In this document: positions 54,011 to 62,816 of the stretch, in pieces
Layout of the letters: each line of letters begins with the position of its first letter
Numbering within the stretch: position 1 is the first letter of the stretch
Assembly (NCBI GenBank): GCA_963665525.1
Contig: OY762280.1
Location: 2,728,001 to 2,792,000 of the forward strand
Direction of reading: 5' to 3'
DNA from: UBA12077 sp963665525
Lineage (GTDB): Bacteria; Bacteroidota; Bacteroidia; Bacteroidales; UBA12077
DNA length: 64,000 nucleotides
Position numbers and translations under genes: made by a program
Notes under the pieces: generated by a model
Databases searched by the model: none
The model's input: the letters and a program-made list of their open reading frames with translations, nothing else
Told to the model about the DNA's origin: nothing

Positions 54011-54802
54011 ATGGAATTATTTTTCAGGAAATATGGAGAAGGACCACCTTTAATCATTATTCATGGATTATATGGATCATCTGATAATTGGGTAAGTATT
54101 GGGAGACAACTTGCTAAACATTTCGAAGTATATTTAATAGATCAAAGAAATCATGGTAAGTCGCCACATTCGCCAGATCATAATTATGACTTATTAAAAG
54201 AAGATCTGCGTGAATTCATGGACCTACAATCCATAAAAAAGGCTATTATCATTGGACATTCTATGGGTGGGAAAACTGCCATGTTTTTTGCTACTGATTA
54301 TCCAGAAAAAGTAAGCCATTTGATTGTTGCCGATATCTCGCCAAAATCATATAAATCAACCAACTCACAACAACTATTAGCGCATAATACCATCATTAGT
54401 GCCATGTATAATCTGGATTTTTATGGTATTACAAGCCGAGAGGAAATTGATGCTATTTTGGCTAAATCGATACCTGAAACAAGAGTTCGACAGTTTCTAC
54501 TGAAAAACATTAAACGCTCGAAAGACAATGAATATAGCTGGAGCTTGAATATAAGAGCCATTAGAAATGAACTGCCCAACATTATGGATGGCTTAAAAGA
54601 AACACAAAATGAGATTACGGGCTTTCCTGTTTTATTTATTAAAGGCGAAAAATCAGATTACATTTTAGAGGATGATAAAAAGGAAATTCTCAAGATATTT
54701 CCTTATGCCGATTTCGAAACAATTCCTAATGCCGGACACTGGTTACATGCAGAGCAACCGGGACTATTTTTGAAAACTTTGGAAAATTTTATTTTGGAAT
54801 AA
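54011..54802 (+). CDS. Alpha/beta hydrolase (YbfF-like)
   Basis: A 263-residue cytoplasmic esterase-type hydrolase. The oxyanion motif is IIHGLYGSSDNWVSI; the nucleophile elbow is IIGHSMGGKTAMFFA (Ser in GHSMG); the catalytic His is in IPNAGHWLHAEQP. DQRNHGKSPHSPDHNYD is typical of YbfF/acyl-CoA esterase-like members. The natural substrate is unknown. Coupled to pdxJ (6 bp). Confidence 0.92.
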   Translation: MELFFRKYGEGPPLIIIHGLYGSSDNWVSIGRQLAKHFEVYLIDQRNHGKSPHSPDHNYDLLKEDLREFMDLQSIKKAIIIGHSMGGKTAMFFATDYPEKVSHLIVADISPKSYKSTNSQQLLAHNTIISAMYNLDFYGITSREEIDAILAKSIPETRVRQFLLKNIKRSKDNEYSWSLNIRAIRNELPNIMDGLKETQNEITGFPVLFIKGEKSDYILEDDKKEILKIFPYADFETIPNAGHWLHAEQPGLFLKTLENFILE

Positions 54803-54819
54803 ATAGTAAAACCTACTTA

Positions 54820-56607
54820 CTACCTTTTCAAAGCAAAACACTCTGAAGCTGTAGTTGAATCAATGTAAATAATTGCATCATATAATTTACTTAACTTAAC
54901 ATATTCAAACTCATTTGTCATTGCCATAGCTCCAATATTCCTATAATCCATTGTTTTTGTTAACCACTTACTTTCTTCAATATTTTTATTAACCAGCTTA
55001 AAATCAAAATAAAAACAAGGTAAGCCTGTTTTATGGAAACTATATTCGAACGAACCAGGGTTTGTTACATTCATTTGATTTTTATTTGACAATTCTTTTT
55101 GTTGGTTACAAGCTGTATATGTTCCTGAATTAGATAAGAATCCTATATTATAATAATCATCCCCAAATTCTTTTTTAAGAAATCCGCCCATTCTTCCACC
55201 TGTTTCTTCAATATGCCCGTTATGAGCCCAGAGAATAATCTTTGATTGTGGATTTTTGTTTAGAATCCATTTTACATTCTCTGCCATACACGAGTCTCTG
55301 TATATATAATCAATAAACACTTTCTCTTTTTGAATACTACATTGCAGAAGTATATCAGCATTCTTTTTTAACCAGTCGTATTCCTCTTTATTTGTATAAT
55401 TAGTTATCATATCTTTATTATTAACAAAGTATGATAAAATGTCTTTACACTTCTTAATAGAAAGTTCTACCAACTGTTTGTTATTATTGTTTTTCATTGG
55501 TCCGATTCTTTCAAATAACGTACTTAAAGAGTCAAGCTTAACATTCAGAATCTGATCATTATCAGAAGCATATTTTCGGATATTTTCTAAAGCAACATTA
55601 TGAAACTGCATATCAAATCCTGTAAACTGAACAACTCCTTTGCCTGTTTTATTAAACTTACGCATCCATTCAATCATATCCAGAACTTCTTGAGTTTTCC
55701 AGGTCCAAAAATACATTCCTTTTAATAGCTCTTTCGAATCACCTTCACCATGTAGAATATAATTATTTAATTCGTACGCTTCTGGCATGTTTGCTTCTAT
55801 AGCAAAGATTGTAAAACCTAACTCACTACATAAATACTCTACCAAACGATGCTTCATTTTAAACACTTCACTCGAACCATGTGTATTTTCACCTAAAGCA
55901 ATAATTCTGGCATCGCCAATCATAACTTTAAGAGGAACTAAATCTTCAAAACCATTCTCAGCCTCACATGTTTTAATAGCAATACAATTCCTCTTTAACC
56001 ACTTTCTTTCTTTTCTGCTGGCAACAAAAGTTTTATTATCATGAATTGCCATTTTCTTCTCTCCTCCAATATTCAACTCTAAATTATCTACCCAAATTTT
56101 GCCTTTGCCAAAAAGACATACCCCAACAATAAAGTTTAAGGGTTCTTCTGTGATATTTATTTCTAATTGATATTTTTCCCAATCATGATTCCCAACTAAA
56201 CTATCACTTTTAACAACTTTAAAAACATTCTTGCTCCGAGTCCTATAATGTATAAATAACCCCAAAGAATCAGAAGTTGTATTAACTGTTTTTATATACC
56301 CTGAAAATTTTACATTCTGATTTTTTTTCACCTCTCCAACATCCAGAAAGGCAACTCCCATATCAGATTCATTATTATATCCATAAACATATTCTAATCG
56401 CAATGAACGAACTCCTTCATAAGCAATATTTGGATCTGTTGTTGCATAATAACTATTGAAATTATCTAGATTCCAGTCCAGATTCTCTTTATTATCAAAG
56501 TTTTCTATTTCAAAGTTAAAATTTACATTGGATGATTTTTCTCGATTACAGCTATTTAACACAAATAAAATAATACAATAAAATATTAAGAATCTTCTCT
56601 GATACAT
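54820..56607 (-). CDS. Lipoprotein of the erythromycin esterase family
   Basis: A 595-residue exported lipoprotein (lipobox VLNSC at about 16-20). Residues about 30-180 form a beta-sandwich that looks like a carbohydrate-binding-type module (ENLDWNLDNFNSYYATTDPN; WEKYQLEINITEEPLNFIVG). The rest is an EreA/EreB-like catalytic domain: ARIIALGENTHGSSEVFKMK, IFAIEANMPEAYELNNYIL, FWTWKTQEVLDMIEWMR and IILWAHNGHIEETG, keeping the Glu/His residues of the family. Members cleave macrolide lactones or have other unknown esterase roles; the surface location and added module argue against simple drug resistance. Downstream of and convergent to the pdxJ operon. Confidence 0.85.
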   Translation of the reverse strand: MYQRRFLIFYCIILFVLNSCNREKSSNVNFNFEIENFDNKENLDWNLDNFNSYYATTDPNIAYEGVRSLRLEYVYGYNNESDMGVAFLDVGEVKKNQNVKFSGYIKTVNTTSDSLGLFIHYRTRSKNVFKVVKSDSLVGNHDWEKYQLEINITEEPLNFIVGVCLFGKGKIWVDNLELNIGGEKKMAIHDNKTFVASRKERKWLKRNCIAIKTCEAENGFEDLVPLKVMIGDARIIALGENTHGSSEVFKMKHRLVEYLCSELGFTIFAIEANMPEAYELNNYILHGEGDSKELLKGMYFWTWKTQEVLDMIEWMRKFNKTGKGVVQFTGFDMQFHNVALENIRKYASDNDQILNVKLDSLSTLFERIGPMKNNNNKQLVELSIKKCKDILSYFVNNKDMITNYTNKEEYDWLKKNADILLQCSIQKEKVFIDYIYRDSCMAENVKWILNKNPQSKIILWAHNGHIEETGGRMGGFLKKEFGDDYYNIGFLSNSGTYTACNQQKELSNKNQMNVTNPGSFEYSFHKTGLPCFYFDFKLVNKNIEESKWLTKTMDYRNIGAMAMTNEFEYVKLSKLYDAIIYIDSTTASECFALKR

Positions 56608-56671
56608 AATTTTAAGAATAATTATTAATATACATCATTAAGATGCATCAAGTACTTCAACTATGTTTTTG

Positions 56672-57400
56672 TTAGTTTATTGTTGCAGATTCTACATTTA
56701 CCTGTAAGATCATATCCTCGCCTTTGTACTTTAAAAGCAATTGAGCAATGGCCAAAACATCTTTCTCGCAATATTTTACAATGCGTTGCAAATCTTTATC
56801 TTTCCAATAAACATCGGCAACCATGCTTCCATCAATATCGTCTTTGGGTGTAGGGATATTAAATATCTGTGTTAATAAATTAAGCGAAGTATAGTTTTTA
56901 TAATCACCAAATTTCCATAATTCCATCGTATCCAGAAACATCACTTCCCACGGCTTTTTCCCTGCTATGTCTAGCATTTTTGGAAGTTTAATCCCGTTGA
57001 TCAACATTCGTCGGGCAATATATGGGAAATCGAATTCCTTACCATTATGAGCACAGAGCTGTAAGTCTTTATTCGATGAGTTATACTTATTTAACATCTC
57101 GGCAAACTCTAATAGTAAAAAACTTTCATCATCCCCAAAAAATGATTTTAGACGAAATGTTTTATTATCATTTTTATAAACTATAATTCCAACAGATATA
57201 CAAATTATTTTGCCGAACTCAGAATAAATACCAGCTCTCTGATATACATCCGATGCAGATTGTTCTTCATCTCTAAAGCGAGAAGATTTTTTATCCCAAA
57301 ACTCTTTAAAATTATCTGGTACAGATTCAAAATCCGGGTACTGCGGAGCCGTTTCAATATCGAGAAAAAGAATATTCTCGATTTTTATAGAATCAAGCAT
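56672..57400 (-). CDS. Predicted 3'-5' exonuclease (DEDD superfamily, PolB-like)
   Basis: A 242-residue RNase H-fold nuclease. Exo I is in ILFLDIETAPQYPDFESVP (D-x-E), Exo II in LCAHNGKEFDFPYIARRM, and Exo III in VKYCEKDVLAIAQLLLKY (Y-C-x-x-D). MFLDTMELWKFGDYKNYTSL resembles the B-family polymerase-associated exonuclease. It probably acts on DNA or RNA in repair or decay. It starts 12 bp after udk, in one transcript. Confidence 0.88.
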   Translation of the reverse strand: MLDSIKIENILFLDIETAPQYPDFESVPDNFKEFWDKKSSRFRDEEQSASDVYQRAGIYSEFGKIICISVGIIVYKNDNKTFRLKSFFGDDESFLLLEFAEMLNKYNSSNKDLQLCAHNGKEFDFPYIARRMLINGIKLPKMLDIAGKKPWEVMFLDTMELWKFGDYKNYTSLNLLTQIFNIPTPKDDIDGSMVADVYWKDKDLQRIVKYCEKDVLAIAQLLLKYKGEDMILQVNVESATIN

Positions 57401-57412
57401 AACTGTTTTAGA

Positions 57413-58036
57413 TTATTGTTGATCTAAGTTAAGCTTTTTTTCGATAAGTGTTGATAATAAATTAATTCCTACTTTATTTTCTCCTCCTTGAGGTATAATT
57501 ACATCAGCATAGCGCTTAGTTGGTTCTATAAACTGCAAGTGCATCGGCTTCACTGTTTTTTCGTATCGTTCCAGTACTTTATTTACAGATCTGCCACGCT
57601 CAACCAAATCGCGCTGAATAACACGCATTAAACGATCATCATTATCGGCATCAACAAACACTTTAATATCCATTAAATCTCTTAATTGTGCACTTTGTAA
57701 TATAAGTATTCCTTCAACGATGATCACTTTTTTTGGTTCAACCAAAATAGTTTCCTCAGATCGAGTACATGTTAAGTATGAATATATAGGCTGATTAATA
57801 GCTTGTCCTTCTTTCAGTCTTTTAATATGTTCTATTAACAATCTGAATTCTAATGAACGTGGATGGTCGAAATTAATTTCCTGACGTTCTTCCAGAGGCA
57901 AATGACCATTATCTTTATAATATGAATCCTGTGGAATAATTGCTACCTCATCTTTTGGTAAACTTTCAATAATTTTCCTTACTACAGTTGTTTTTCCGGA
58001 GCCTGTTCCTCCTGCAATACCAATAATAAAAGACAT
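57413..58036 (-). CDS. udk: Uridine kinase
   Basis: A 207-residue pyrimidine-salvage kinase producing UMP/CMP. The Walker A is IAGGTGSGKTTVV; also IIPQDSYYKDNGHLPLEERQ, NFDHPRSLEFRLLIEHIKRL, IIVEGILIL and DADNDDRLMRVIQRDLVERG. The length is normal. It heads a two-gene unit with the exonuclease gene and is divergent from the Dabb gene. Confidence 0.97.
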   Translation of the reverse strand: MSFIIGIAGGTGSGKTTVVRKIIESLPKDEVAIIPQDSYYKDNGHLPLEERQEINFDHPRSLEFRLLIEHIKRLKEGQAINQPIYSYLTCTRSEETILVEPKKVIIVEGILILQSAQLRDLMDIKVFVDADNDDRLMRVIQRDLVERGRSVNKVLERYEKTVKPMHLQFIEPTKRYADVIIPQGGENKVGINLLSTLIEKKLNLDQQ

Positions 58037-58112
58037 ATCAATAAAAAATTAATAACTTTAGACCATAATTTGGGCATGAAGATACTATAAATTTACACAA
58101 AAATCAGAGATC

Positions 58113-58415
58113 ATGGTTCGACATATTATTATGTTTAAATTTAAAGATGTTAAAAACGAAGTTGATAAGACAAAAAAGCTTGAAAAAATGAAATCTGCAT
58201 TCAGCCCAATGAAATCGAAGATTGATGTAGTTCAATCTTATGAAATTGGAATAAATATGAAAAACACAGATTTTTCTTACGATTTTGTAATAACATCTGA
58301 ATATAAATCGTGGGAAGATTTAGAAATTTATATTCATCATCCTGAACATCAGAAAGCGATTGAGATTTGTAAATATATTGAGAAAGAAAAAGCTGTTGTT
58401 GATTACGAATATTAA
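58113..58415 (+). CDS. Dabb (stress-responsive A/B barrel) family protein
   Basis: A 100-residue dimeric alpha/beta-barrel protein: MVRHIIMFKFKDVKNEVDKT, VVQSYEIGINMKNTDFSYDF, and YIHHPEHQKAIEICKYIEKE are the hallmarks, including the conserved His pair. Substrate and role are unknown. It starts a plus-strand unit with manA (11 bp downstream) and the DCC gene. Confidence 0.9.
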   Translation: MVRHIIMFKFKDVKNEVDKTKKLEKMKSAFSPMKSKIDVVQSYEIGINMKNTDFSYDFVITSEYKSWEDLEIYIHHPEHQKAIEICKYIEKEKAVVDYEY

Positions 58416-58426
58416 TAAATGAAACA

Positions 58427-59425
58427 ATGAACGAATTATATCCATTTAAGTTTAAACCCATTCTAAAAGAAAAAATTTGGGGAGGTCAAAATCTAAAATC
58501 TGCTCTAAATAAAGATATTCCAAGTTCAAAAAAAATTGGAGAAAGCTGGGAAATATCAGGTGTTAATGAAAATATATCAGTTGTTGAAAATGGCTTTTTA
58601 GAAGGTAATGAACTAGACGAATTGATAGAAATATATATGGGCGATTTAGTTGGCGATCGGGTTTATGATAAATTCGGTACAGAATTTCCTTTACTTATAA
58701 AATATATCGATGCCAACGATGTGCTTTCAATACAGGTTCATCCTGATGATGAACTAGCTAAAAAAAGACATCAGTCTTTTGGAAAAACTGAGATGTGGTA
58801 TATTATTGAAGCTAAAAAAGATGCTGAGCTTATTTCAGGCTTTAATCATGAAATGGATAAACAGCATTATTTGGCTCATCTAAACAACAATGAACTTCCT
58901 AAAATTCTGAATTATGAAAAAGTTAAGGCTGGAGATGTATTTTATATCCCGGCAGGTAGAGTTCATGCTATTGGAGCAGGAATTGTTTTAGCCGAAATTC
59001 AGCAAACCTCTGATGTTACCTATCGTATTTTTGACTGGAATAGAAAAGATGATAATGGCAATTATCGAGAGTTACATACAGATGAAGCTATTGATGCAAT
59101 AGATTATAAACATTACGACAATTACAAAACAGAATACAAATCAGAATTAAATACTAATTCGCAAATTCTTGCCAATAAATATTTTGAGACCAACATTATC
59201 GAATTCAATGAAACCATTGAAAAGGAATACATTCAACTTGATTCGTTTGTAATATACATGTGCATTGAGGGGAAACTTGAAATTGTATATAACGAAACCG
59301 AGAAAATAACCATTGAAAAAGGTGAAACAGTTTTAATTCCTGCAGTGATAGAACATTTAATCTTAAATCCTGTTGTTCAGAGTAAACTAATAGAAGTTTA
59401 CATAACTGAACCAAATGATAAATAA
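58427..59425 (+). CDS. manA: Mannose-6-phosphate isomerase (class I)
   Basis: A 332-residue zinc enzyme that interconverts fructose 6-phosphate and mannose 6-phosphate. Zinc ligands are visible in LSIQVHPDDELAKKRH (Gln/His), FGKTEMWYIIEAKKDAEL (Glu) and IPAGRVHAIGAGIVLAEIQQ (His); the catalytic region is VTYRIFDWNRKD. The start KFKPILKEKIWGGQNLK is standard. It overlaps the DCC gene by 11 bp, so the two are translationally coupled. Confidence 0.96.
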   Translation: MNELYPFKFKPILKEKIWGGQNLKSALNKDIPSSKKIGESWEISGVNENISVVENGFLEGNELDELIEIYMGDLVGDRVYDKFGTEFPLLIKYIDANDVLSIQVHPDDELAKKRHQSFGKTEMWYIIEAKKDAELISGFNHEMDKQHYLAHLNNNELPKILNYEKVKAGDVFYIPAGRVHAIGAGIVLAEIQQTSDVTYRIFDWNRKDDNGNYRELHTDEAIDAIDYKHYDNYKTEYKSELNTNSQILANKYFETNIIEFNETIEKEYIQLDSFVIYMCIEGKLEIVYNETEKITIEKGETVLIPAVIEHLILNPVVQSKLIEVYITEPNDK

Positions 59426-59816
59426 CAAAGGAATTGTAATTTTTGATGGATACTGCAACTTATGCAGTTGGTCGGTTCGGTTTATTATTAAACACGATAA
59501 AAAAGACTATTTTCGATTTGCCTCATTGCAATCTGATATTGCAAAAGAAATCTTAAATACATTTGATTTATCATCTGGATTCGATAAATCGGTAATATTC
59601 ATCGAGGAGAATAATATTTATTTTAAATCAGATGCTGCTTTAAGAATTGCAAAAAAATTAAACAGCTATTTAAAGTATAGCTATTACTTTATTTATATAC
59701 CTAAATTTATTCGGGATTTTATTTATGATGTTATTGTCAAAAACAGATATAAATGGTTTGGCAAAAAAGATGTTTGTTTTATCCCATATGATGATATAAG
59801 TTATAAGTTTTTGTAA
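59415..59816 (+). CDS. DCC family thiol-disulfide protein (DUF393)
   Basis: A 133-residue thioredoxin-like protein. The family motif D-G-x-C-x-x-C is in IVIFDGYCNLCSWSVRFIIK; also FRFASLQSDIAKEIL, SDAALRIAKKL and YRWFGKKDVC-like end (NRYKWFGKKDVCFIP). It is a likely disulfide exchange or reductase protein of unknown partner. The first 11 bp overlap manA. A tandem repeat array begins soon after its stop. Confidence 0.92.
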   Translation: MINNKGIVIFDGYCNLCSWSVRFIIKHDKKDYFRFASLQSDIAKEILNTFDLSSGFDKSVIFIEENNIYFKSDAALRIAKKLNSYLKYSYYFIYIPKFIRDFIYDVIVKNRYKWFGKKDVCFIPYDDISYKFL

Positions 59817-59825
59817 ATACTTGGT

Positions 59826-60077
59826 TAATTCTTACTCATGTGTTTTTTCTGGTTACACAGTAATCTTTTTGCATTGCAGTTGGATTTTGGCAAGCTACTT
59901 TTCTATTAAGGCAGCTTACTCTTCTGTTTTAACAGACTACTTTTGTATTAAGGATGCTTACTCATGCATTAAGGCAAGCTGTTTTTCCGTTGTGTCAGAT
60001 TACTATTGTGTTACGGCAGCTTGTTTTTGTGTTAAGTCAAGTTGTTTTCTTTAATGGCAATTACTTTTCCAAAGTTT
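59826..60077. repeat. Degenerate 21-bp tandem repeat array
   Basis: About eleven to twelve units of 21 bp follow the DCC stop. Eight well-phased units start at 59889, 59910, 59931, 59952, 59973, 59994, 60015 and 60036 (for example GGCAAGCTACTTTTCTATTAA, then GGATGCTTACTCATGCATTAA). Units from 59826 are more decayed but in phase: CTTACTCATG at 59831 and 59957 differ by 126 bp (6 x 21). In frame with the period it would encode a 7-residue Cys/Tyr/Ser-rich repeat (77 codons from TTG 59821), with no family or good start, so I treat it as a minisatellite, not a gene. Confidence 0.8.
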
Positions 60078-60092
60078 AGAGCTTTGGAAAAG
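60064..60092. terminator. Hairpin between convergent DCC and DUF4924 genes
   Basis: A perfect 11-bp stem (CTTTTCCAAAG/CTTTGGAAAAG) with a 7-base loop lies at the far end of the repeat array. It stands between convergent genes and is probably a shared terminator. The U-runs are poor on both strands (AATTATTAAAAAAA on the plus strand), so confidence is moderate. Confidence 0.5.
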
Positions 60093-60125
60093 AATTATTA
60101 AAAAAACCTATTATATGCATAAGTC

Positions 60126-60668
60126 TTACAATTCAAGGTTTCCCTCTTCATCCATTTTGTATTTCTTACTAATTAAAGCTATTAACTGACTAACAGAGGT
60201 CATTGCTTGTGCTGTTTCAGGAGTAATGGTTTTTTGTTGCAAGCGAAGCATTAGCAAACCATACAACCCATTAAAACAAGCTTCAATTTCATTCACTACA
60301 GTACCTTTCGATTTATTCATGAGTTCTGTAATCCCAGCTTTAGCCTTATTATAAATCTCAATATAATCCAAATGATCTGGAGATTTGAGTAAACGTAAAT
60401 GCAAATCATTCAGATCATTTACTGTATTTTGAATAAACTGAAAATGTCCTGATTCTGTTTTTCCTTCTTCTCTCATCATATCAACCAAACCAGCATACCA
60501 ATTTGATATTTCTCTTTTTATTGGATCAGGTTGTTCAAATCGTTCTACAATATTTTTATTGATTTCATCCATATTCAGTTTATATGCTCGAATTAAATCT
60601 TCCATCTGCCATATATACAGTATATATTCGGCTATATTTTCTTTTTTCTTTTGTTTTGCTATGATCAT
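60126..60668 (-). CDS. DUF4924 family protein
   Basis: A 180-residue cytoplasmic, mostly helical protein. MIIAKQKKKENIAEYILYIW, YAGLVDMMREEGKTESGHFQ and CFNGLYGLLMLRLQQKTITP match the DUF4924 family of Bacteroidota. Function unknown; it sits 2 bp after the S4-domain gene, suggesting a link to RNA or ribosome function (inference from context only). Confidence 0.87.
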   Translation of the reverse strand: MIIAKQKKKENIAEYILYIWQMEDLIRAYKLNMDEINKNIVERFEQPDPIKREISNWYAGLVDMMREEGKTESGHFQFIQNTVNDLNDLHLRLLKSPDHLDYIEIYNKAKAGITELMNKSKGTVVNEIEACFNGLYGLLMLRLQQKTITPETAQAMTSVSQLIALISKKYKMDEEGNLEL

Positions 60669-60670
60669 AT

Positions 60671-61057
60671 CTAAACTTTCTTTTTTAAATCATCAATCAA
60701 TCGGCGTTCTCGTTTTGTTGGACGCCCTACTCCCCTGTCTCTTATCTCGAATCCAGTATACCTTTTTATTTCCAGTTTTTCTTTTTCTTCTTCTGGTGTA
60801 ATATCTTCAACATAATCAACTACAATTTTAGCTGATTGCCTTTTACCTAATAATCCAAGCACTTTGTATTGGTAATTTACAGGTGGATGTTTAACAGTAA
60901 TAATTTCGCCAAGTTTTATAACCCGAGATGGTTTTACCTGAATATCATCAATCAACACTTTCCCTTTTTTACAGGCCTCTGCTGCCTGGCTTCGTGTTTT
61001 AAAAATACGTACAGCCCATAGCCATTTATCAATGCGTAAATTATTTTCTGTTATCAT
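60671..61057 (-). CDS. S4-domain RNA-binding protein (Hsp15-like)
   Basis: A 128-residue protein. The S4 domain at about 7-55 (RIDKWLWAVRIFKTRSQAAEACKKG is its core, residues 8-32) is followed by a basic C-terminus (VGRPTKRERRLIDDLKKK). Hsp15 (HslR) binds free 50S subunits carrying nascent chains and recycles stalled ribosomes. It is followed after 2 bp by DUF4924. Confidence 0.93.
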   Translation of the reverse strand: MITENNLRIDKWLWAVRIFKTRSQAAEACKKGKVLIDDIQVKPSRVIKLGEIITVKHPPVNYQYKVLGLLGKRQSAKIVVDYVEDITPEEEKEKLEIKRYTGFEIRDRGVGRPTKRERRLIDDLKKKV

Positions 61058-61079
61058 AATGTATTTCTCTTAATCTAGA

Positions 61080-62150
61080 TTATTTGGTGCATTTAATATT
61101 ATTTCCAAATCTATAAAGTTGTACAAAAATTTCTTTATCAACATTTCCCAACTCATAATAATTATACAGATTAAATACATTTAAAAGTAAATCTTTATTT
61201 TGTTCTCCAGTATATTCCTCAAAGTAAACTTCTCTTTTTTCTTTATAAGATAAACCAATATTATAGCATAATACAGGTGTATTACATGAAAAATCAAAAT
61301 CACTTAACTCAATTTTCTTTTTTATACCTCCTGATATTAAAAAATGTATTGCCAAATTATGAATATCATATACTATACTCCATTGAGTATCCGATTGTCT
61401 TACTAAATCTAAACCTTGAAATGCGTAACTTACATTATCTATCTTATTTTTTAAAGGTTTCTCTTTTAACAACAATGATATTTTTACAAACCTATCATTA
61501 GAAGTATTAGTGCTAGGAACAGGAACATCCCCACCAAATCCTTGAAAATTTTGAATATACTTTAAAGAATTTGAATAATGATTATTACTTAATACTGGAT
61601 AAACAATATCTGCACCTTCATAGAAAAACATTTTATTATTGTAATATTCAATAATAGCAATCTTTCCCTGTTTATCAGAAATTAAATAATGTAAATTAAT
61701 AAAAAGTGGTTTTACAAAAATATTATCTTTATTTTCTCGAAGCTCTTCTATAGTAGTGTAATTATCTAAAATATATTGAACAAATTGGAATTCATTTAAT
61801 ATAATAGAACCCGATTCTGAAACTTCTCCCCAATTATTAAGCTCTTCAATAACCAATCCTTTTTCATTTATTCCTCCAAGAGGAAATTCTTTGCCAAATT
61901 GATTAAAAGTTATACTTCCGTATTTAGAAACCCAACTATACCTATTCTTTGAATTTATAAAAGCTTCTTTTACAACACCTCTTTTGTTAATAATAATTAA
62001 TCCATCATTAATTGGCCAATCAAGGTTCTTTGCTAAAACCAATTGTTTATCATCATTTATAACGAAAGCTGTACAAGCTTTTATTTCATATCTACTTAAT
62101 AATATAGAAAATATTAGACCTAATACAAATTGTAAATAACTCTTACTCAT
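61080..62150 (-). CDS. Exported linear-amide C-N hydrolase (choloylglycine hydrolase family)
   Basis: A 356-residue Ntn hydrolase. The leader (about 5-25) ends just before the nucleophile C26 (KACTAFVI), so cleavage would expose the catalytic cysteine, as in penicillin V acylases. Also seen: LAKNLDWPINDG (Asp44), the FNQFGKEFPLGGINEKGLVI block and LNEFQFVQYILDN. Bile-salt hydrolase-type residues further on fit the same family, which includes penicillin V acylase, bile-salt hydrolase and N-acyl homoserine lactone acylases. The substrate is unknown. Monocistronic or with the S4 gene 22 bp downstream. Confidence 0.88.
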   Translation of the reverse strand: MSKSYLQFVLGLIFSILLSRYEIKACTAFVINDDKQLVLAKNLDWPINDGLIIINKRGVVKEAFINSKNRYSWVSKYGSITFNQFGKEFPLGGINEKGLVIEELNNWGEVSESGSIILNEFQFVQYILDNYTTIEELRENKDNIFVKPLFINLHYLISDKQGKIAIIEYYNNKMFFYEGADIVYPVLSNNHYSNSLKYIQNFQGFGGDVPVPSTNTSNDRFVKISLLLKEKPLKNKIDNVSYAFQGLDLVRQSDTQWSIVYDIHNLAIHFLISGGIKKKIELSDFDFSCNTPVLCYNIGLSYKEKREVYFEEYTGEQNKDLLLNVFNLYNYYELGNVDKEIFVQLYRFGNNIKCTK

Positions 62151-62224
62151 TTATATGAAATTAAATATAAAATTCAGTCGAAGTTAACAAAGAAAATAGA
62201 GTAGTCAAAAGAAAATTTCAAAAG

Positions 62225-62788
62225 TTATCTATTGTTAAATGCACTCATCGTATGAGCAACACCAACTGTTCCAAAACTTTTAATCATTTCAATTGCCAAT
62301 TCGATTCTTTCAGGAAGTTGTTCTTTTTCATCATCCTCCCAAGGACTTAAAACATAATGAGCCTGAGCTCCTTTGGGATAATCGTTTCCTATTCCAAATC
62401 GCAAACGAGTGTAATTTTGGTGACCAATAGCCAAATTAATATCCTTTAATCCATTATGTCCTGCATCGGCACCTTTGGCACGCATTCGTAAAGAACCAAA
62501 AGGAAGAGCAACATCATCGACCAATACCAAAAGCTTATCGGGTGACAATTTTTCTTTTTGCAACCAAAAATTAACAGCCTTACCACTTAAGTTCATATAA
62601 GTTGTAGGCTTGATAAGCACAAGTGTTCTTCCTTTGAATTTATATTCAGCACGATAGGCATATCGTCTGTCTTGAAAAGAAATATTGGATGCATTAGCTA
62701 ATGCATCCAATATTTTAAATCCAATGTTATGGCGAGTATTTATGTACTCACTACCAATATTTCCTAAACCGACAATAAGGTATTTCAA
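62225..62788 (-). CDS. pth: Peptidyl-tRNA hydrolase
   Basis: A 187-residue enzyme that frees tRNAs from drop-off peptidyl-tRNA. The motifs are LIVGLGNIGSEYINTRHNIG (catalytic His), LIKPTTYMNLSGKAVNFWL, LVLVDDVALPFGSLRMRAKG and GHNGLKDINLAIG. Normal length. It lies 28 bp after rplY, the usual Bacteroidota gene order prs-rplY-pth. Confidence 0.97.
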   Translation of the reverse strand: MKYLIVGLGNIGSEYINTRHNIGFKILDALANASNISFQDRRYAYRAEYKFKGRTLVLIKPTTYMNLSGKAVNFWLQKEKLSPDKLLVLVDDVALPFGSLRMRAKGADAGHNGLKDINLAIGHQNYTRLRFGIGNDYPKGAQAHYVLSPWEDDEKEQLPERIELAIEMIKSFGTVGVAHTMSAFNNR

Positions 62789-62816
62789 ATTATCTGTTTA
62801 ATTTATTTCTAAATAA

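Noticed and set aside
59821..60054. 77-codon open frame with a TTG start across the 21-bp repeats
   Set aside because: No ATG or plausible start context, an odd Cys/Tyr/Ser composition and a strict 7-residue period. The open frame follows from the repeat length being a multiple of three.
59826..60077. CRISPR array
   Set aside because: Units are contiguous 21-bp degenerate repeats with no unique spacers and no cas genes nearby.
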